A DNA stretch of 64,000 nucleotides. Source: Acidobacteriota bacterium (GTDB lineage Bacteria; Acidobacteriota; Terriglobia; Acidiferrales; UBA7541). A model generated the notes under the pieces. The model worked only from the letters and a program-made list of their open reading frames with translations, was not told the DNA's origin and made no database searches. Shown here piece after piece: positions 1 to 9,448 of the stretch (position 1 is the stretch's first letter; each line of letters opens with the position of its first letter). Both the position numbers and the translations under genes were made by a program. Location: contig QHYZ01000051.1 of NCBI GenBank assembly GCA_003225295.1, positions 62,001 to 126,000 of the forward strand, in the 5' to 3' direction.

Positions 1-1
1 T

Positions 2-754
2 GAAGGCGTTGAGTACGTCCCCGAATTAAAGAAAGCATACACGTCGAACGCTGGCGACAACACCATAGGTGTGCTGGACCTTCGTCAGATGAGGGTAGTC
101 AAGAAAATTCCCACCGAAGCCAAACCGGACGGCAGCGCCTACGCTGCACCGTTCCACAAGCTCTACGTTTCCGATGAACGAGGCAAAGCGGAAGCCATCG
201 TAGATGTCCGCACAGATAATATCGTTAAGACACTCCACTTCGACAGTGAAACGGGAATGCCGCAGTACGATCCCGTCGCCCAGAGGGTTTACGTAAACCT
301 CCAGGACAAAAATATCTTCGCGGTCATCGATCCAGCTACAGATGAAGTCGCCGGCCGCTATCCGGTGGGGCGGTGCGCAGGGAATCACGGGATGACCCTT
401 GACCCAGAGCATCATCGTGCCTTCCTCGCCTGCGAAGGCAACGACTTGATGACGGTCTTTAATCTCGACACTCACCAACCCATCGCGTTCCTTCCGGTGG
501 CTGGCGGCCCGGATGTCATCAAATTCGATTCTGGACTCAGGCGAATCTACGTGGCCTGCTCGAGCGGAGCCATATCGGTATTCCAGATGGACGACCCCGA
601 TCACTACCGCAAGCTGGAGGATTTTCCGGTTCAAAAAAAGGTGCACACCCTGGCAGTGGACCCCGACACTCACCGTGTCTACGCGCCGGAGCAGGAAGCG
701 GACGGCAAAGCCGTGGCGCGCATGGTCGTATACGACGCCGTAATCAATCCGTAG
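2..754 (+). CDS. YVTN-type beta-propeller protein, C-terminal part (5' end outside window)
   Basis: The reading frame is open from the first bases and ends at 754, so only the C-terminal ~250 residues are present. It consists of 40-45 residue repeats of the YVTN/NHL-like kind, with short strands such as HKLYVSDERG, QRVYVNLQDKN, RRIYVACSSG and HRVYAPEQEAD spaced regularly, as in a multi-bladed propeller. Related proteins are usually exported, but the N-terminal leader lies outside the window. The substrate or partner is unknown. A decayed member of the same family lies 1.4 kb downstream (2102-2890). The first internal GTG at 71 is not the start, because the frame continues upstream with propeller-like residues (YVPELKKAYTSNAGDNTIG). 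Confidence 0.8.
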   Translation, partial: EGVEYVPELKKAYTSNAGDNTIGVLDLRQMRVVKKIPTEAKPDGSAYAAPFHKLYVSDERGKAEAIVDVRTDNIVKTLHFDSETGMPQYDPVAQRVYVNLQDKNIFAVIDPATDEVAGRYPVGRCAGNHGMTLDPEHHRAFLACEGNDLMTVFNLDTHQPIAFLPVAGGPDVIKFDSGLRRIYVACSSGAISVFQMDDPDHYRKLEDFPVQKKVHTLAVDPDTHRVYAPEQEADGKAVARMVVYDAVINP

Positions 755-823
755 CTGAACGCATCTCTCGATAAGGTGCATACCGGTTCCTTCGACGATC
801 CGGAGCGGAGCCACCGAATTACG

Positions 824-2089
824 ATGTTGACCATCGACGCAGCACCCGGCGCGCTCAAAGGACTGACGCGTGATGGATGGTTATTGTTCCTTACACGATT
901 CATACGCCTGTTCGCGTACGGGTCGTTATCCGTAGTTCTGGTCTTTTACCTAATCGCCTTGGGACTCAGCGAATCGCAAACCGGTATACTTCTCACCCTC
1001 ACGCTCGTCGGCGATGTTGTGGTTTCACTCTTTCTCACGACTCGGGCGGATCGGATGGGCCGGCGTCGCATGCTTATTGTTGGTGCCATTCTCATGGCGG
1101 CGGCAGGCCTAGCCTTTGCCTGCACCAAGAATCTTTTGCTCCTGATTATCGCCGGCACGATTGGCGTCATAAGTCCAAGCGGTAACGAAGTGGGCCCGTT
1201 TCTGTCGATTGAGCAGGCCGCGCTTTCTCATGTGGTTTCTCAGCAAACCAGGACGGAGGCATTTGCCTGGTACACGCTAACCGGATCGGTAGCCACGGCG
1301 ATGGGAGCACTATTCGGCGGGACGGTCACACATGCACTGCAAAGAACCACCTGGACGCCGGTGGGAACCTACCGGGTGGTGGTGGTTCTGTACTCGCTTC
1401 TGGGCGTTATCTTGGCGTATTCCTTTACTCGTCTCTCACCCGCGGCGGAAGTGAGTTTGCCGCAAGAAGGATCGGCTTTGCCCGGAACGATCGGGAGCTT
1501 CTTGGGGATCGGCCATTCCCGGCCAATGGTTATGAAACTTTCGAGTTTGTTCGCCCTGGACTCGTTTGCCGGTGGTTTTGTGGTGCAGAGCTTTGCGGCG
1601 TTTTGGTTCTACCTGCGATTCGGTGTAAACCCGGGAACACTCGGCGTCATTTTCTTTTGGGCAAATATCTTTGCGGGGATTTCCGCACTATTGGCGTCCC
1701 GTCTGGCCTCGCGCTTGGGCCTCATCAACACGATGGTGGTTACGCACCTCCCTTCCAACGTCTTGCTCATCCTTGTGCCACTAATGCCCAGCCTCTCGCT
1801 GGCGGTTTTGGTTCTTCTGGTGCGCTTTAGCATCAGTCAGATGGATGTTCCGACGAGGCAGTCGTACACGATGGCCGTGGTGCGCCCGGAAGAACGCTCG
1901 GCGGCCGCTGGAATCACTGGCGTCGCGCGAACGATGGGCGCTGCCATCAGCCCCTTGTTCGTGGGATTTATGTTTGCCCGGCCTTCTTGGATCAATGTGC
2001 CATTCTTCATCGCCGGCACACTAAAAATCATCTACGATCTGTTGCTCTATCAAGCATTCGTAGCAATTCGGCCGCCCGAGGAACGGTAG
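824..2089 (+). CDS. Major facilitator superfamily transporter
   Basis: About 421 residues with roughly 12 hydrophobic segments, the normal size for a drug/sugar-type MFS permease of the inner membrane. The loop between TM2 and TM3 carries the family's motif A, here GD...TTRADRMGRRR (about residues 63-83). A Gly/Pro-rich loop (GTIGVISPSGNEVGP) follows around residue 125. I prefer the ATG at 824, preceded by CGGAGCGGAG, over the in-frame GTG at 776, which would add 16 polar residues and has no visible ribosome site. The substrate cannot be read from the sequence. It follows the YVTN gene on the same strand after about 70 bp and may be co-transcribed. Confidence 0.85.
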   Translation: MLTIDAAPGALKGLTRDGWLLFLTRFIRLFAYGSLSVVLVFYLIALGLSESQTGILLTLTLVGDVVVSLFLTTRADRMGRRRMLIVGAILMAAAGLAFACTKNLLLLIIAGTIGVISPSGNEVGPFLSIEQAALSHVVSQQTRTEAFAWYTLTGSVATAMGALFGGTVTHALQRTTWTPVGTYRVVVVLYSLLGVILAYSFTRLSPAAEVSLPQEGSALPGTIGSFLGIGHSRPMVMKLSSLFALDSFAGGFVVQSFAAFWFYLRFGVNPGTLGVIFFWANIFAGISALLASRLASRLGLINTMVVTHLPSNVLLILVPLMPSLSLAVLVLLVRFSISQMDVPTRQSYTMAVVRPEERSAAAGITGVARTMGAAISPLFVGFMFARPSWINVPFFIAGTLKIIYDLLLYQAFVAIRPPEER

Positions 2090-2101
2090 CTGGTATACGA
2101 A

Positions 2102-2890
2102 CTGCCGGCGCCGTTGCGGCTCATTCAACGAACTCCGATGCCAGGTGTCACCGGTCGTATCGATCATTTCACGGCATTCCCGAAGCGCCGGCTGCTAATT
2201 TATGCCGCCTTGGGTAACAATTTGTAACAATTCAATGGAGATGGTCATACATTTGAGGCCAAGGTCGTTCAGAGCATCAAAGGGTGAACGAACCCCGTGG
2301 CGTACTCTATTTTCCCGGATTCGACAAGATCTTCGTAGCCAACGTGGGAGACGGAACGGTCTAGGTTATGACGGCAAGATATACGCTCTTTGCAAGGGTA
2401 GCGACTTCGGTGCGGAATCCGATACCGATAACCTTCGATGGGATGAGGATTCAAAACGGGTTTTGCCCGCGTCGTGGGCGGCATCGCTACGATTGGCGGC
2501 AACGGAAGCCCAAGTCGGGAAGGACCTCGGAGTCAAAGCAAACGATCTAGTGGCCCTCGATGAAGACGATCAGCGGCCCTTCGTTGTCACTCGGAGACCT
2601 CCGTTCGCACTGAAACTTGATACCAATACTCGTCAGGAGGTTGCAAGAGTCCCGGGGAGGGGGATCGTGCGACGATGTCTATTACGACGGGGGGCGCAGG
2701 CGCATTTATGCGCTCGCCGGCGAAGGATTTATCAGCGTGGTCCAACAAAATGACCCGGACGCTGTCCGCAAATATCCCCTCTCGAGTGGGCGTGCGCACT
2801 GGCATTTTCTTTGGAACGAGCTCGTACGTCGGCGTGTCGGCTTCGGGATTGGAACCCGCGCGAACATGGAACTATGGAGTGCCGGAATAG
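2102..2890 (+). pseudogene. Decayed YVTN beta-propeller gene (several frameshifts and stops)
   Basis: Pieces of one propeller protein can be read in order through all three forward frames: GVTGRIDHF...LLIYAALGNNL then stop (about 2102-2226); GVLYFPGFDKIFVANVGDGT then stop (about 2290-2364); YALCKGSDFGAESDTDNLRW (about 2388-2450); LVALDEDDQRPFVVTRRPPF (about 2549-2610); CDDVYYDGGRRRIYALAGEG and FISVVQQNDPDAVRKY (to about 2777); and a tail in another frame ending at the TAG at 2888. The order matches family members that begin 'RIDHF' and end with 'GEGFISV..QRD'. The leader is missing because the sequence begins just after the MFS stop codon. At least four frame changes make expression as one protein impossible. 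Confidence 0.85.
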
Positions 2891-2985
2891 AGTGTCAAAA
2901 GGCTAAGGCCCCGGCGGCCGATGAGCTTTCGGGACGATGGATTCGGCCCGATGAGCCGTCGAGCAGCCTGGCAAATCCAGGTTCC

Positions 2986-5208
2986 ATGAGCAACTTCTCC
3001 CGTAGCCAGCTCGGTTTAGTTTGCTGGCTTCTCAGTCTGTGTCTCTCGTTATTTCAACCGTCTGGCGCGAACGCTGAAACTCCATCCGCGAAGGGCGGGT
3101 CGGTTCGGATTAGTGCAGAAGCAACCCGCGTCAACCAAGCCCCAAAGCTCGACGGAACCCTGAATGACTTGCTTTGGCAATCGGCGAACCCCATCACTGA
3201 TTTTCGCCAGCGCGAGCCCCACGAAGGTGAGGCACCATCCGAGGAGACGGAAGTACGCATTCTCTACACTCAGCATGCCGTGTATTTCGGGATTCATTGC
3301 TTGGACTCCGAGCCCTCGCGGATCATCGCTACGGAACTTCGCAGGGACGTAAGCCAAGACTTGGACGACCACTTCGAAATCCTGATCGATTCAAACCACG
3401 ATCGCCGCGGAGCATACGTGTTCGAGGTCAACGCACTTGGCACCCAGAACGATGGTCTCATCGTGGAGGAGCAAGGCGGCACCGATAGAGGAGATTTCGA
3501 CCCGGGTTGGGACGGAGTATGGACGTCAGAGGCGCGCATCACTCCTGACGGATGGACCGCTGCAATAGAAATTCCATTCACCACCCTCAATTTCAATCAC
3601 TCAAGCGATGTGGTCTGGGGTCTGAATTTGAAACGCTTCATCCGTAGAAAGAACGAAGAAGACCTCTGGAGTGCTTACCGGCGAACTTTTGGGATCACCA
3701 AGGTCTCGGAAGCAGGAGAGCTGCGGGGCATCCAGGACATCGGAAGTGGACGACTCTTCACCGTGAAACCATACGGCCTTGCCGGGTATGACAAGCAGAC
3801 AGGGCAGGACTCCAAATTCCCGCTGACGGCCGGAGTCGATATTAAGTACGGCCTTACCTCAAACCTCGTCTTGAATCTCACGGGAAACACGGATTTTGCC
3901 GATACCGAGGTTGATCTCGAGCCTTTCAATCTGACGCCGTTTAAAGTCTTCATTCCGGAGAAGCGCCAGTTCTTCCTCGAAAACGCAGGGATCTTCAATT
4001 TCGATATCGGCGACCAGGATCAATTGTTCTTTAGCCGTCAGATTGGGATTGATCCAATAACCGGCCAACAGGTGCCCATCAATGGCGGAGCCAAACTGAC
4101 CGGGACATTTGGTCGGATGGAGGTGGGTATAATGGGCGTCAACACTCGTTCCAGTGGTCCAAATCCTTACGCAAACTATGCTGTCGCAAGACTGAAAGAG
4201 TCTCTATGGCTCGGTTCTTATATCGGTGTGATGGGCACAGATAAACGGTCAGGAAACGTACTTGACAGTTTCAACCAGACGGGAGGTGTTGACTCGCGAC
4301 TGGTCTTCTTCAAAGACTGGTTTGTTGACGCGCATGTGGCCGGAACCCGATCCCCTGGAGACCCTGGCGGGGCGAGCGATGTCGGGGCCTCGCTCTCGTA
4401 TCGGTCAAACTGGCTGGACGGGATCGTAGAGCGGAGAAAAATCGGGCCAAACTTCAACCCGGAGGTTGGTTTCATCGAAAGAACCGGCTCAAACGAAACG
4501 TACGGGGATTTTACCTTTAAGGTCAGGCCCCAGATCAGTGGCGTGCGCGAGTTGCAATTTGAGGGATTCATTCTCCATGCGCCCGATACGCGTAACGAAG
4601 TTTCGACGCAAGAATGGCAGGGCACGTTCCGGGCCGAGTTCAATAACGGGGCGTACACCGACAACGATATCGCGGACGTGTTCACGCAGCTGATTACAAC
4701 GCCCTTTCATATTTACAAGAACATGTTCATTCCGAACGGCATCTACCACTTCGCCCGTCATCAGCTTACCTATGGATCCGGGCAGGATCGCCGATTTACA
4801 TACAATTTCTTCGAACGCTTTGGCGGCTACTACGGTGGGACTCTGAATGAATTCCGTGTGCGGGCCAATTATCGCCCGACGGTCAAATTTTCGATCTCTG
4901 CTTCCGAGACCTGGAATAGATTTCGATTGCCTTTGCCTAACGGCAATTTCTCAGTACTGCTGGCAAGCTTGCAGGCAAACTACTCCTTCACTCGTTTTCT
5001 GACATTCACCAGTCTTCTTCAGATGGATACGTCAAACACGCAGGCAGTCAGCGCCAATCTTCGCCTAAGGTACAACTATCGCCCGGACAGCGACCTCTAC
5101 ATCATCTACAACGTCGGAACGCAATTCGCCAGTATCGCTCCGGCGAATCCCCCGCAAGTCCGCGAGACCCGATTTGCGGTGAAATATACCTACTCTTTCG
5201 CCCCGTAG
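2986..5208 (+). CDS. CBM9-like / DUF5916 outer-membrane protein
   Basis: About 740 residues from the ATG at 2986, where a Sec signal peptide begins (LGLVCWLLSLCLSLF, cleavage near SGANA-ET). The frame is open further upstream only because it overlaps the YVTN pseudogene. Residues ~40-215 resemble the family 9 carbohydrate-binding fold (PKLDGTLNDLLWQSA...; DDHFEILIDSNHDRRGAYVF; DGWTAAIEIPF). The remainder is Tyr/Phe-rich alternating beta sequence ending in YTYSFAP, typical of the DUF5916 outer-membrane barrel. Members are common in Acidobacteriota and Bacteroidota; some sit near peptidases or sugar genes, but no substrate is established. No operon partner is evident. Confidence 0.85.
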   Translation: MSNFSRSQLGLVCWLLSLCLSLFQPSGANAETPSAKGGSVRISAEATRVNQAPKLDGTLNDLLWQSANPITDFRQREPHEGEAPSEETEVRILYTQHAVYFGIHCLDSEPSRIIATELRRDVSQDLDDHFEILIDSNHDRRGAYVFEVNALGTQNDGLIVEEQGGTDRGDFDPGWDGVWTSEARITPDGWTAAIEIPFTTLNFNHSSDVVWGLNLKRFIRRKNEEDLWSAYRRTFGITKVSEAGELRGIQDIGSGRLFTVKPYGLAGYDKQTGQDSKFPLTAGVDIKYGLTSNLVLNLTGNTDFADTEVDLEPFNLTPFKVFIPEKRQFFLENAGIFNFDIGDQDQLFFSRQIGIDPITGQQVPINGGAKLTGTFGRMEVGIMGVNTRSSGPNPYANYAVARLKESLWLGSYIGVMGTDKRSGNVLDSFNQTGGVDSRLVFFKDWFVDAHVAGTRSPGDPGGASDVGASLSYRSNWLDGIVERRKIGPNFNPEVGFIERTGSNETYGDFTFKVRPQISGVRELQFEGFILHAPDTRNEVSTQEWQGTFRAEFNNGAYTDNDIADVFTQLITTPFHIYKNMFIPNGIYHFARHQLTYGSGQDRRFTYNFFERFGGYYGGTLNEFRVRANYRPTVKFSISASETWNRFRLPLPNGNFSVLLASLQANYSFTRFLTFTSLLQMDTSNTQAVSANLRLRYNYRPDSDLYIIYNVGTQFASIAPANPPQVRETRFAVKYTYSFAP

Positions 5209-5223
5209 TAGAAACACTACATT

Positions 5224-5525
5224 GAAAACAAAGAAGCAAGTGGTTGGGGCGCTCGGATTTCGCGTGTCCCCATTGTTTGACTGGTTGTAGCTGGGCCGCG
5301 GCGAAAACGGAAAGCCGCCTTCGAACGTCACGATCGAGTTCACCGTCCAACCGCCTAACGACGCATTCGCCAATCCCTGCAAACCACGAAGAAAACGCTT
5401 CCCGTGCCCAACTGGAAGCGCATAAGTTGCATTTAACAAGCAACCTGTCTGACGTCGAAACTACCAAAGCCCCAATCCGACCGCAGGTTGCCGGTCCGCT
5501 TTTCGATGTGGTCGCGTTGAGAGTT
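5224..5525 (-). pseudogene. Fragment of an Oar-type TonB-dependent receptor
   Basis: On the minus strand two frames together give RSDWGFGSFDVRQVAC followed by LNATYALPVGHGKRFLRG, then ASLGGWTVNSIVTFEGGFPF and SPRPSYNQSNNGDTRNP. This is the highly recognisable stretch of the outer-membrane barrel of Oar-like receptors ('SDFDVRHRFVLNATYALPFG...GGWQLNGI...GFPF'). A frameshift near 5436 separates the two halves, and neither the plug nor the C-terminal strand is present. It is a remnant about 100 codons long with no start of its own. Confidence 0.75.
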
Positions 5526-6595
5526 GCCTTCGTCGTGAATTCCCGTGACGGCTTCCGCGGGAGAACGCGAAACCCAAAGAACAAGTGTAGGCAAGGCTTG
5601 CCTACGGCGATGCGGCTTGAAATCGAGGGCCGCAAACAGCTGGACTGGGAAGAAACCGTTGTTGAGATTCCGGCCGCGGTGCCACAAATGCCCGAATTGC
5701 AAGTGGGACTTCACCCAGAAGAAGAAGAAGTGGTGCCCCGGATGTGACACGTTGTTCTTGATGGCGTCGGATATGTCCTCCGATTCCGAGCTCGCCGAAC
5801 CTTCAATTTCTGGGCCGGTGCCGTGACAGATGAGCAGTCAGAGGTAACTGTTTGTAATTTCACGGTGCCGATCGCAACGTTTGGGAACTCTCGGGAACTC
5901 TTATTGCACGCTAATCGCCCATGAATGGGTGCGACAGCAGGCTGGGATTAACTACGGGCCATGTAAGTCAGAACGTGGCGGTCAGGTGCGAGGGAACCAG
6001 GCATCGAAGATGACGCGTCATTGCGTTGGGGTATTGTCAATACAGGGTGTGTTGGATCGACCCAGCCAGGGCAAACTAGGACCAGTGAATATGCAGAAGT
6101 TATGCCTCCGCGCATTTGGCGATGAAAGTGCCCTATTGATCGTCGATTGTCAGGACGAGGGTGGGGGAGCGCACCAGTAAATGTCCACGACTCGTTTATC
6201 GACGTCATTCATCGCATCTCCTAATTGGGTTGGTGAGCGAGGTGTTTTCGACACGCCAAAGAGAGCATCAAGGTTGTAATAACGCCCTGGTCAGGCTAAC
6301 TTTCAATTAGGGCCTGCGGCCCGCGAAACTTCATGAAAATCGCTCGGGGCTCATTACGTTAACCCCTTTGATTTCAGCACACCCTGATTTGAGACCCAGG
6401 GTCTTTCGACTGTGTGCTTTGTAATAGGGCATGATGGCGGAGACAGGACCGTCTTGGAGGTTGGCTACAATGAGGCTATCGCCCCAGATCCACGCCTCGT
6501 CGGGGAGGACGCAAAGGCATTTATGGCCTCGCATTTCCGAGCCGGCGGCAAGGATTGGCAGTAGCACAGGTCGTTGGGTGGTGAATGATGAAGTC
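5526..6595. other. About 1.07 kb with no convincing gene
   Basis: No frame here has a convincing start, ribosome site and protein-like composition. One forward frame (about 5680-5760) contains CHKCPNCKWDFTQKKKKW then CPGC, a Cys4 zinc-ribbon spacing, inside an otherwise Arg/Ser-rich short ORF. It may be a remnant or chance. The last ~150 bp are presumably the leader and promoter region of the TPR/barrel gene at 6596. I found no good -35/-10 pair or sigma-54 element there. Confidence 0.5.
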
Positions 6596-8026
6596 ATGAT
6601 TCGAAGTTCTATTTTCTGTGTAAGTCTCGCGTTTGCCGCCATACTTCTCGCGGGAGAGGTCCAGCCCGCGCACGGTCAGGAAGGGCCCTCGGTCCAGCAG
6701 AGCATTGCTGCAGCACAGGCAGATCTGCGTCATCGGCGCTATTCGCAGGCGATACAAACACTGCAGGAAGCACTTAAACGATTTCCGGGGAATTCTCAGC
6801 TCCGGGTCGAACTGGGTAGGACCTATGTTTATGAGCGCCGAGACGGGCGGGCCCTGGAAATCTTCCGCGGGGTCCTGCGCGACGATCCCTCGAACCGAAT
6901 GGCAAAGATCGAGTTGGCTCGCCTGCTGAGTTTTCGCGAGAAATACGAGCCGTCAAATCAACTTTTCCGCGAGGTGCTTGCAGCAGATCCGAACGATGAG
7001 GCCGCGGCTATCGGGCTGGTACGAAATTTGCTACTTCAGAAAAGGAAAGACGAGGCCGGCAGCGAGCTGGAGCTAGCACTGGCCCGCCATCCAAACAGCA
7101 TTCGCCTGCAGGAGTACAAGGATGACTTACAAAAGAATCAACTACCGCTTCCGGAGGCCCATGAGATTAGCGCGCTAAACCGAGTTGAAGCGGATGCAAG
7201 CTACTTCAGCGATAACGCAGGAAACCGTGTCTTGAGTGCTGGACAGAGGTTGGATGTTGAGATGGGACGCCAAGTCACGAACAGTTTGCGCATCGATGAA
7301 AAATCTCTTTGGGTGAGCCAGGGCCCAAAAGCAAACATCTTTACCGTCAATGATGAAGGCCGGGTGCGGTTGGCGCGCTGGCTCTTCGTTGCAGGGGGAG
7401 CGGGGATCGTTCGCTTTGCTGACGATTCGAATCGGGCACTCTACCGCGGAACCTTGATTCTTCATCCGTTCCAGAGTGTTTGGCTGCAAGGAGGTTTCTC
7501 CCGGATTCCGATTACCCCGACTTTCCGGTCAACTCGGTTCGACGTGTTGGCGGAGGGTTGGTGGAGCCGGCTCGACTGGCAGCTGCGCTCCTGGCGGATC
7601 AGCGCCGATTTCTTCAAGCAGCACTTTTCCGACTCAAATCGAACCCAAAGAGAAGATGCTGAAGTGCTGCGGTGGATTGGAGTTTCGCATTTCGCTGTAG
7701 GACTGGGATACCAATACACGCATTCTTCATTCTCGCGGACATTTTCGCACGGCTATTTCAGTCCAAACCAATATCACAGTCACCTCGGACTTGGTGGATT
7801 CCGTTTTGCTGCAGGTAAAATCTACCGCGGCGAATTTATCGCGCAGTTTGGTGCCGAATCTTTGTTGCAAACCCCCTACCAGACTGCGTGGCAGACCACA
7901 GCGAAGAATCGCTTTATACTGGGAAGATGGGAGGTGGGCGCCGACTATACCTACTTCCACCTGGCTCAGCCCACGGGAGCATTCCGGGCGCAGGTGGAGC
8001 GCTTCAGTCTTGTGTACCATTTCTAG
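6596..8026 (+). CDS. TPR protein with C-terminal outer-membrane beta-barrel
   Basis: About 476 residues. A Sec signal peptide (IFCVSLAFAAILLAG..AHGQ) is followed by four to five TPR units (about residues 30-185, e.g. YSQAIQTLQEALKRFPGNSQ, ALEIFRGVLRDDPSN). A beta-rich domain of about 280 residues ends in FSLVYHF, a C-terminal aromatic typical of outer-membrane barrels. The architecture recalls exopolysaccharide export proteins of the PgaA/BcsC type, but no synthase gene is nearby, so this is only an analogy. I chose the ATG at 6596 because the leader begins there; GTG 6581 is an alternative. The gene is 57 bp upstream of the sigma-54 activator gene and probably in the same transcription unit as the signalling cluster. 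Confidence 0.75.
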   Translation: MIRSSIFCVSLAFAAILLAGEVQPAHGQEGPSVQQSIAAAQADLRHRRYSQAIQTLQEALKRFPGNSQLRVELGRTYVYERRDGRALEIFRGVLRDDPSNRMAKIELARLLSFREKYEPSNQLFREVLAADPNDEAAAIGLVRNLLLQKRKDEAGSELELALARHPNSIRLQEYKDDLQKNQLPLPEAHEISALNRVEADASYFSDNAGNRVLSAGQRLDVEMGRQVTNSLRIDEKSLWVSQGPKANIFTVNDEGRVRLARWLFVAGGAGIVRFADDSNRALYRGTLILHPFQSVWLQGGFSRIPITPTFRSTRFDVLAEGWWSRLDWQLRSWRISADFFKQHFSDSNRTQREDAEVLRWIGVSHFAVGLGYQYTHSSFSRTFSHGYFSPNQYHSHLGLGGFRFAAGKIYRGEFIAQFGAESLLQTPYQTAWQTTAKNRFILGRWEVGADYTYFHLAQPTGAFRAQVERFSLVYHF

Positions 8027-8083
8027 TCGGTCCTCACGAGGAGAGTTGGCTCGTATGGAGACTACAGGAATTGGGGTAAGGGC

Positions 8084-9448
8084 ATGGAGAAGCAACTCAA
8101 AATACTCGTCGTGGATGACGACAAATCCATTTGCCGCTGGTTGAATGCCGTTTTGACGGAGGAAGGCTACGTATGCTGCGCCGCGCGCAGTGTCGAGGAG
8201 GCCGAACCGCTCCTTCGTGAAAACCGGATCGATCTGGCGCTTCTGGATATCTATATTGGACAGGCCAATGGTCTCGAATTTCTGGAAAAACTGAAAACAT
8301 TGCAGCCGGAGTGTAAGTGTGTGGTGATGACGGCACATGCCAGCGTCGAGACCGTGGCTCGCTCCGTTGCAGGCGGAGCACTCGAATATCTCAGCAAGCC
8401 CTTGCTGATTGACGAACTGCTCGCCCTGTTGCGCAAGTTGCGAGCGTCGCGACACACACCCGCCTTTGCGCCGAAGGATACCTTCGGTCTCAAAACGGCG
8501 ATTGTGGGGCGCAGTCCGAAAATGCTGGAAGTATATCGGATCGTCGCGCGGGTCGCGCCCAGCACGGCCAACGTGCTCATTACCGGTGCGAGCGGGTCGG
8601 GAAAGGAACTTGTGGCGCGGGCCATTCATGAGCACAGCCCGCGCGCCAAGATGCCCTTCACACCTATCAACTGCGGGTCCTTCCCGGAGACAATCCTGGA
8701 AAGCGAGTTGTTTGGGCACGAAAAAGGTTCCTTCACCGGCGCCGACAGTCACCGCAGCGGGCTATTCGAGGCCAGCAACGGCGGCACGATTTTCCTGGAC
8801 GAGATCTCGGAGACCAGTCTGAGTTTTCAGGTGAAATTGCTTCGCGTTCTACAGGAGCAGAAGGTGCGACGCCTGGGGTCGAACACCCTTGTTCCTCTAG
8901 ACGTCCGGATTGTGGCTGCTACGAACAAGGATCTGAGCGCGCTTATCCGGGCAGGGCAATTTCGCGAAGACCTTTATTATCGCCTCAGCGTCGTCACCAT
9001 TCAACTTCCCTCGCTTGAAGAGCGTCCCCAGGACATTCCACTGCTCGTGCAGCATTTTCTGGAGCGCTTTAACCAGCGCAATGCGCGCCAAGTGAATATC
9101 AGCGAAGACGCTGTTTCGCTGCTCGCTTCCATGAGCTGGCCCGGTAACGTGAGGGAGCTCGAAAACTTTATCGAGCGACTGGCTATTTTCGCTGCGACCG
9201 AGGGAATCTCGTGCGAGGGAGTGGAACGCGAGCGAGCGCGGCGAAGCGAGGCAACTTCGGTCCCAGAGAACTTGACGTCAACGCTGACGGGCAAGCTGCA
9301 GGAAATGGAGCGGCAGGAAATCGTCCGTGTGTTGCGAGAATCACGTGGCAATAAGTCGCTGGCGGCGCGGAAGCTTGGAATTGAACGCAAAACCTTGTAC
9401 GAAAAGGCGCGCCGCCTGGCAATCGACCTGCAATCAGAAAAAACATGA
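8084..9448 (+). CDS. NtrC-family sigma-54-dependent response regulator
   Basis: 454 residues with the complete three-domain layout. The receiver has acidic residues at 11-13, the phospho-acceptor Asp55 (LLDIYIG) and Lys in YLSKPLL near 107. The AAA+ domain has Walker A GASGSGKE near 168, Walker B GGTIFLDEI near 236, and the sigma-54 contact loop GSFTGA near 214, where the usual GAFTGA has Ala2 changed to Ser. A Fis-type HTH ends the protein (SLAARKLGIERKTLYEKARR). It should activate sigma-54 promoters after phosphorylation, most likely by the CHASE2 kinase whose start codon overlaps its stop (ATGA at 9445). A candidate target promoter lies at 12930-12945. Confidence 0.95.
   Translation: MEKQLKILVVDDDKSICRWLNAVLTEEGYVCCAARSVEEAEPLLRENRIDLALLDIYIGQANGLEFLEKLKTLQPECKCVVMTAHASVETVARSVAGGALEYLSKPLLIDELLALLRKLRASRHTPAFAPKDTFGLKTAIVGRSPKMLEVYRIVARVAPSTANVLITGASGSGKELVARAIHEHSPRAKMPFTPINCGSFPETILESELFGHEKGSFTGADSHRSGLFEASNGGTIFLDEISETSLSFQVKLLRVLQEQKVRRLGSNTLVPLDVRIVAATNKDLSALIRAGQFREDLYYRLSVVTIQLPSLEERPQDIPLLVQHFLERFNQRNARQVNISEDAVSLLASMSWPGNVRELENFIERLAIFAATEGISCEGVERERARRSEATSVPENLTSTLTGKLQEMERQEIVRVLRESRGNKSLAARKLGIERKTLYEKARRLAIDLQSEKT

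Noticed and set aside
5881-6180. 99-codon ORF in the 5.5-6.6 kb interval
   Set aside because: No ribosome site, mixed composition and no recognisable domain.
6431-6595. Upstream extension of the TPR/barrel protein
   Set aside because: The leader peptide begins at 6596; the extra 55 residues are Arg/Ser-rich and would bury the signal peptide.
7727-8752. 341-codon minus-strand frame across the TPR/barrel and response-regulator genes
   Set aside because: It spans two real genes on the other strand; composition reflects the complement of their codons.
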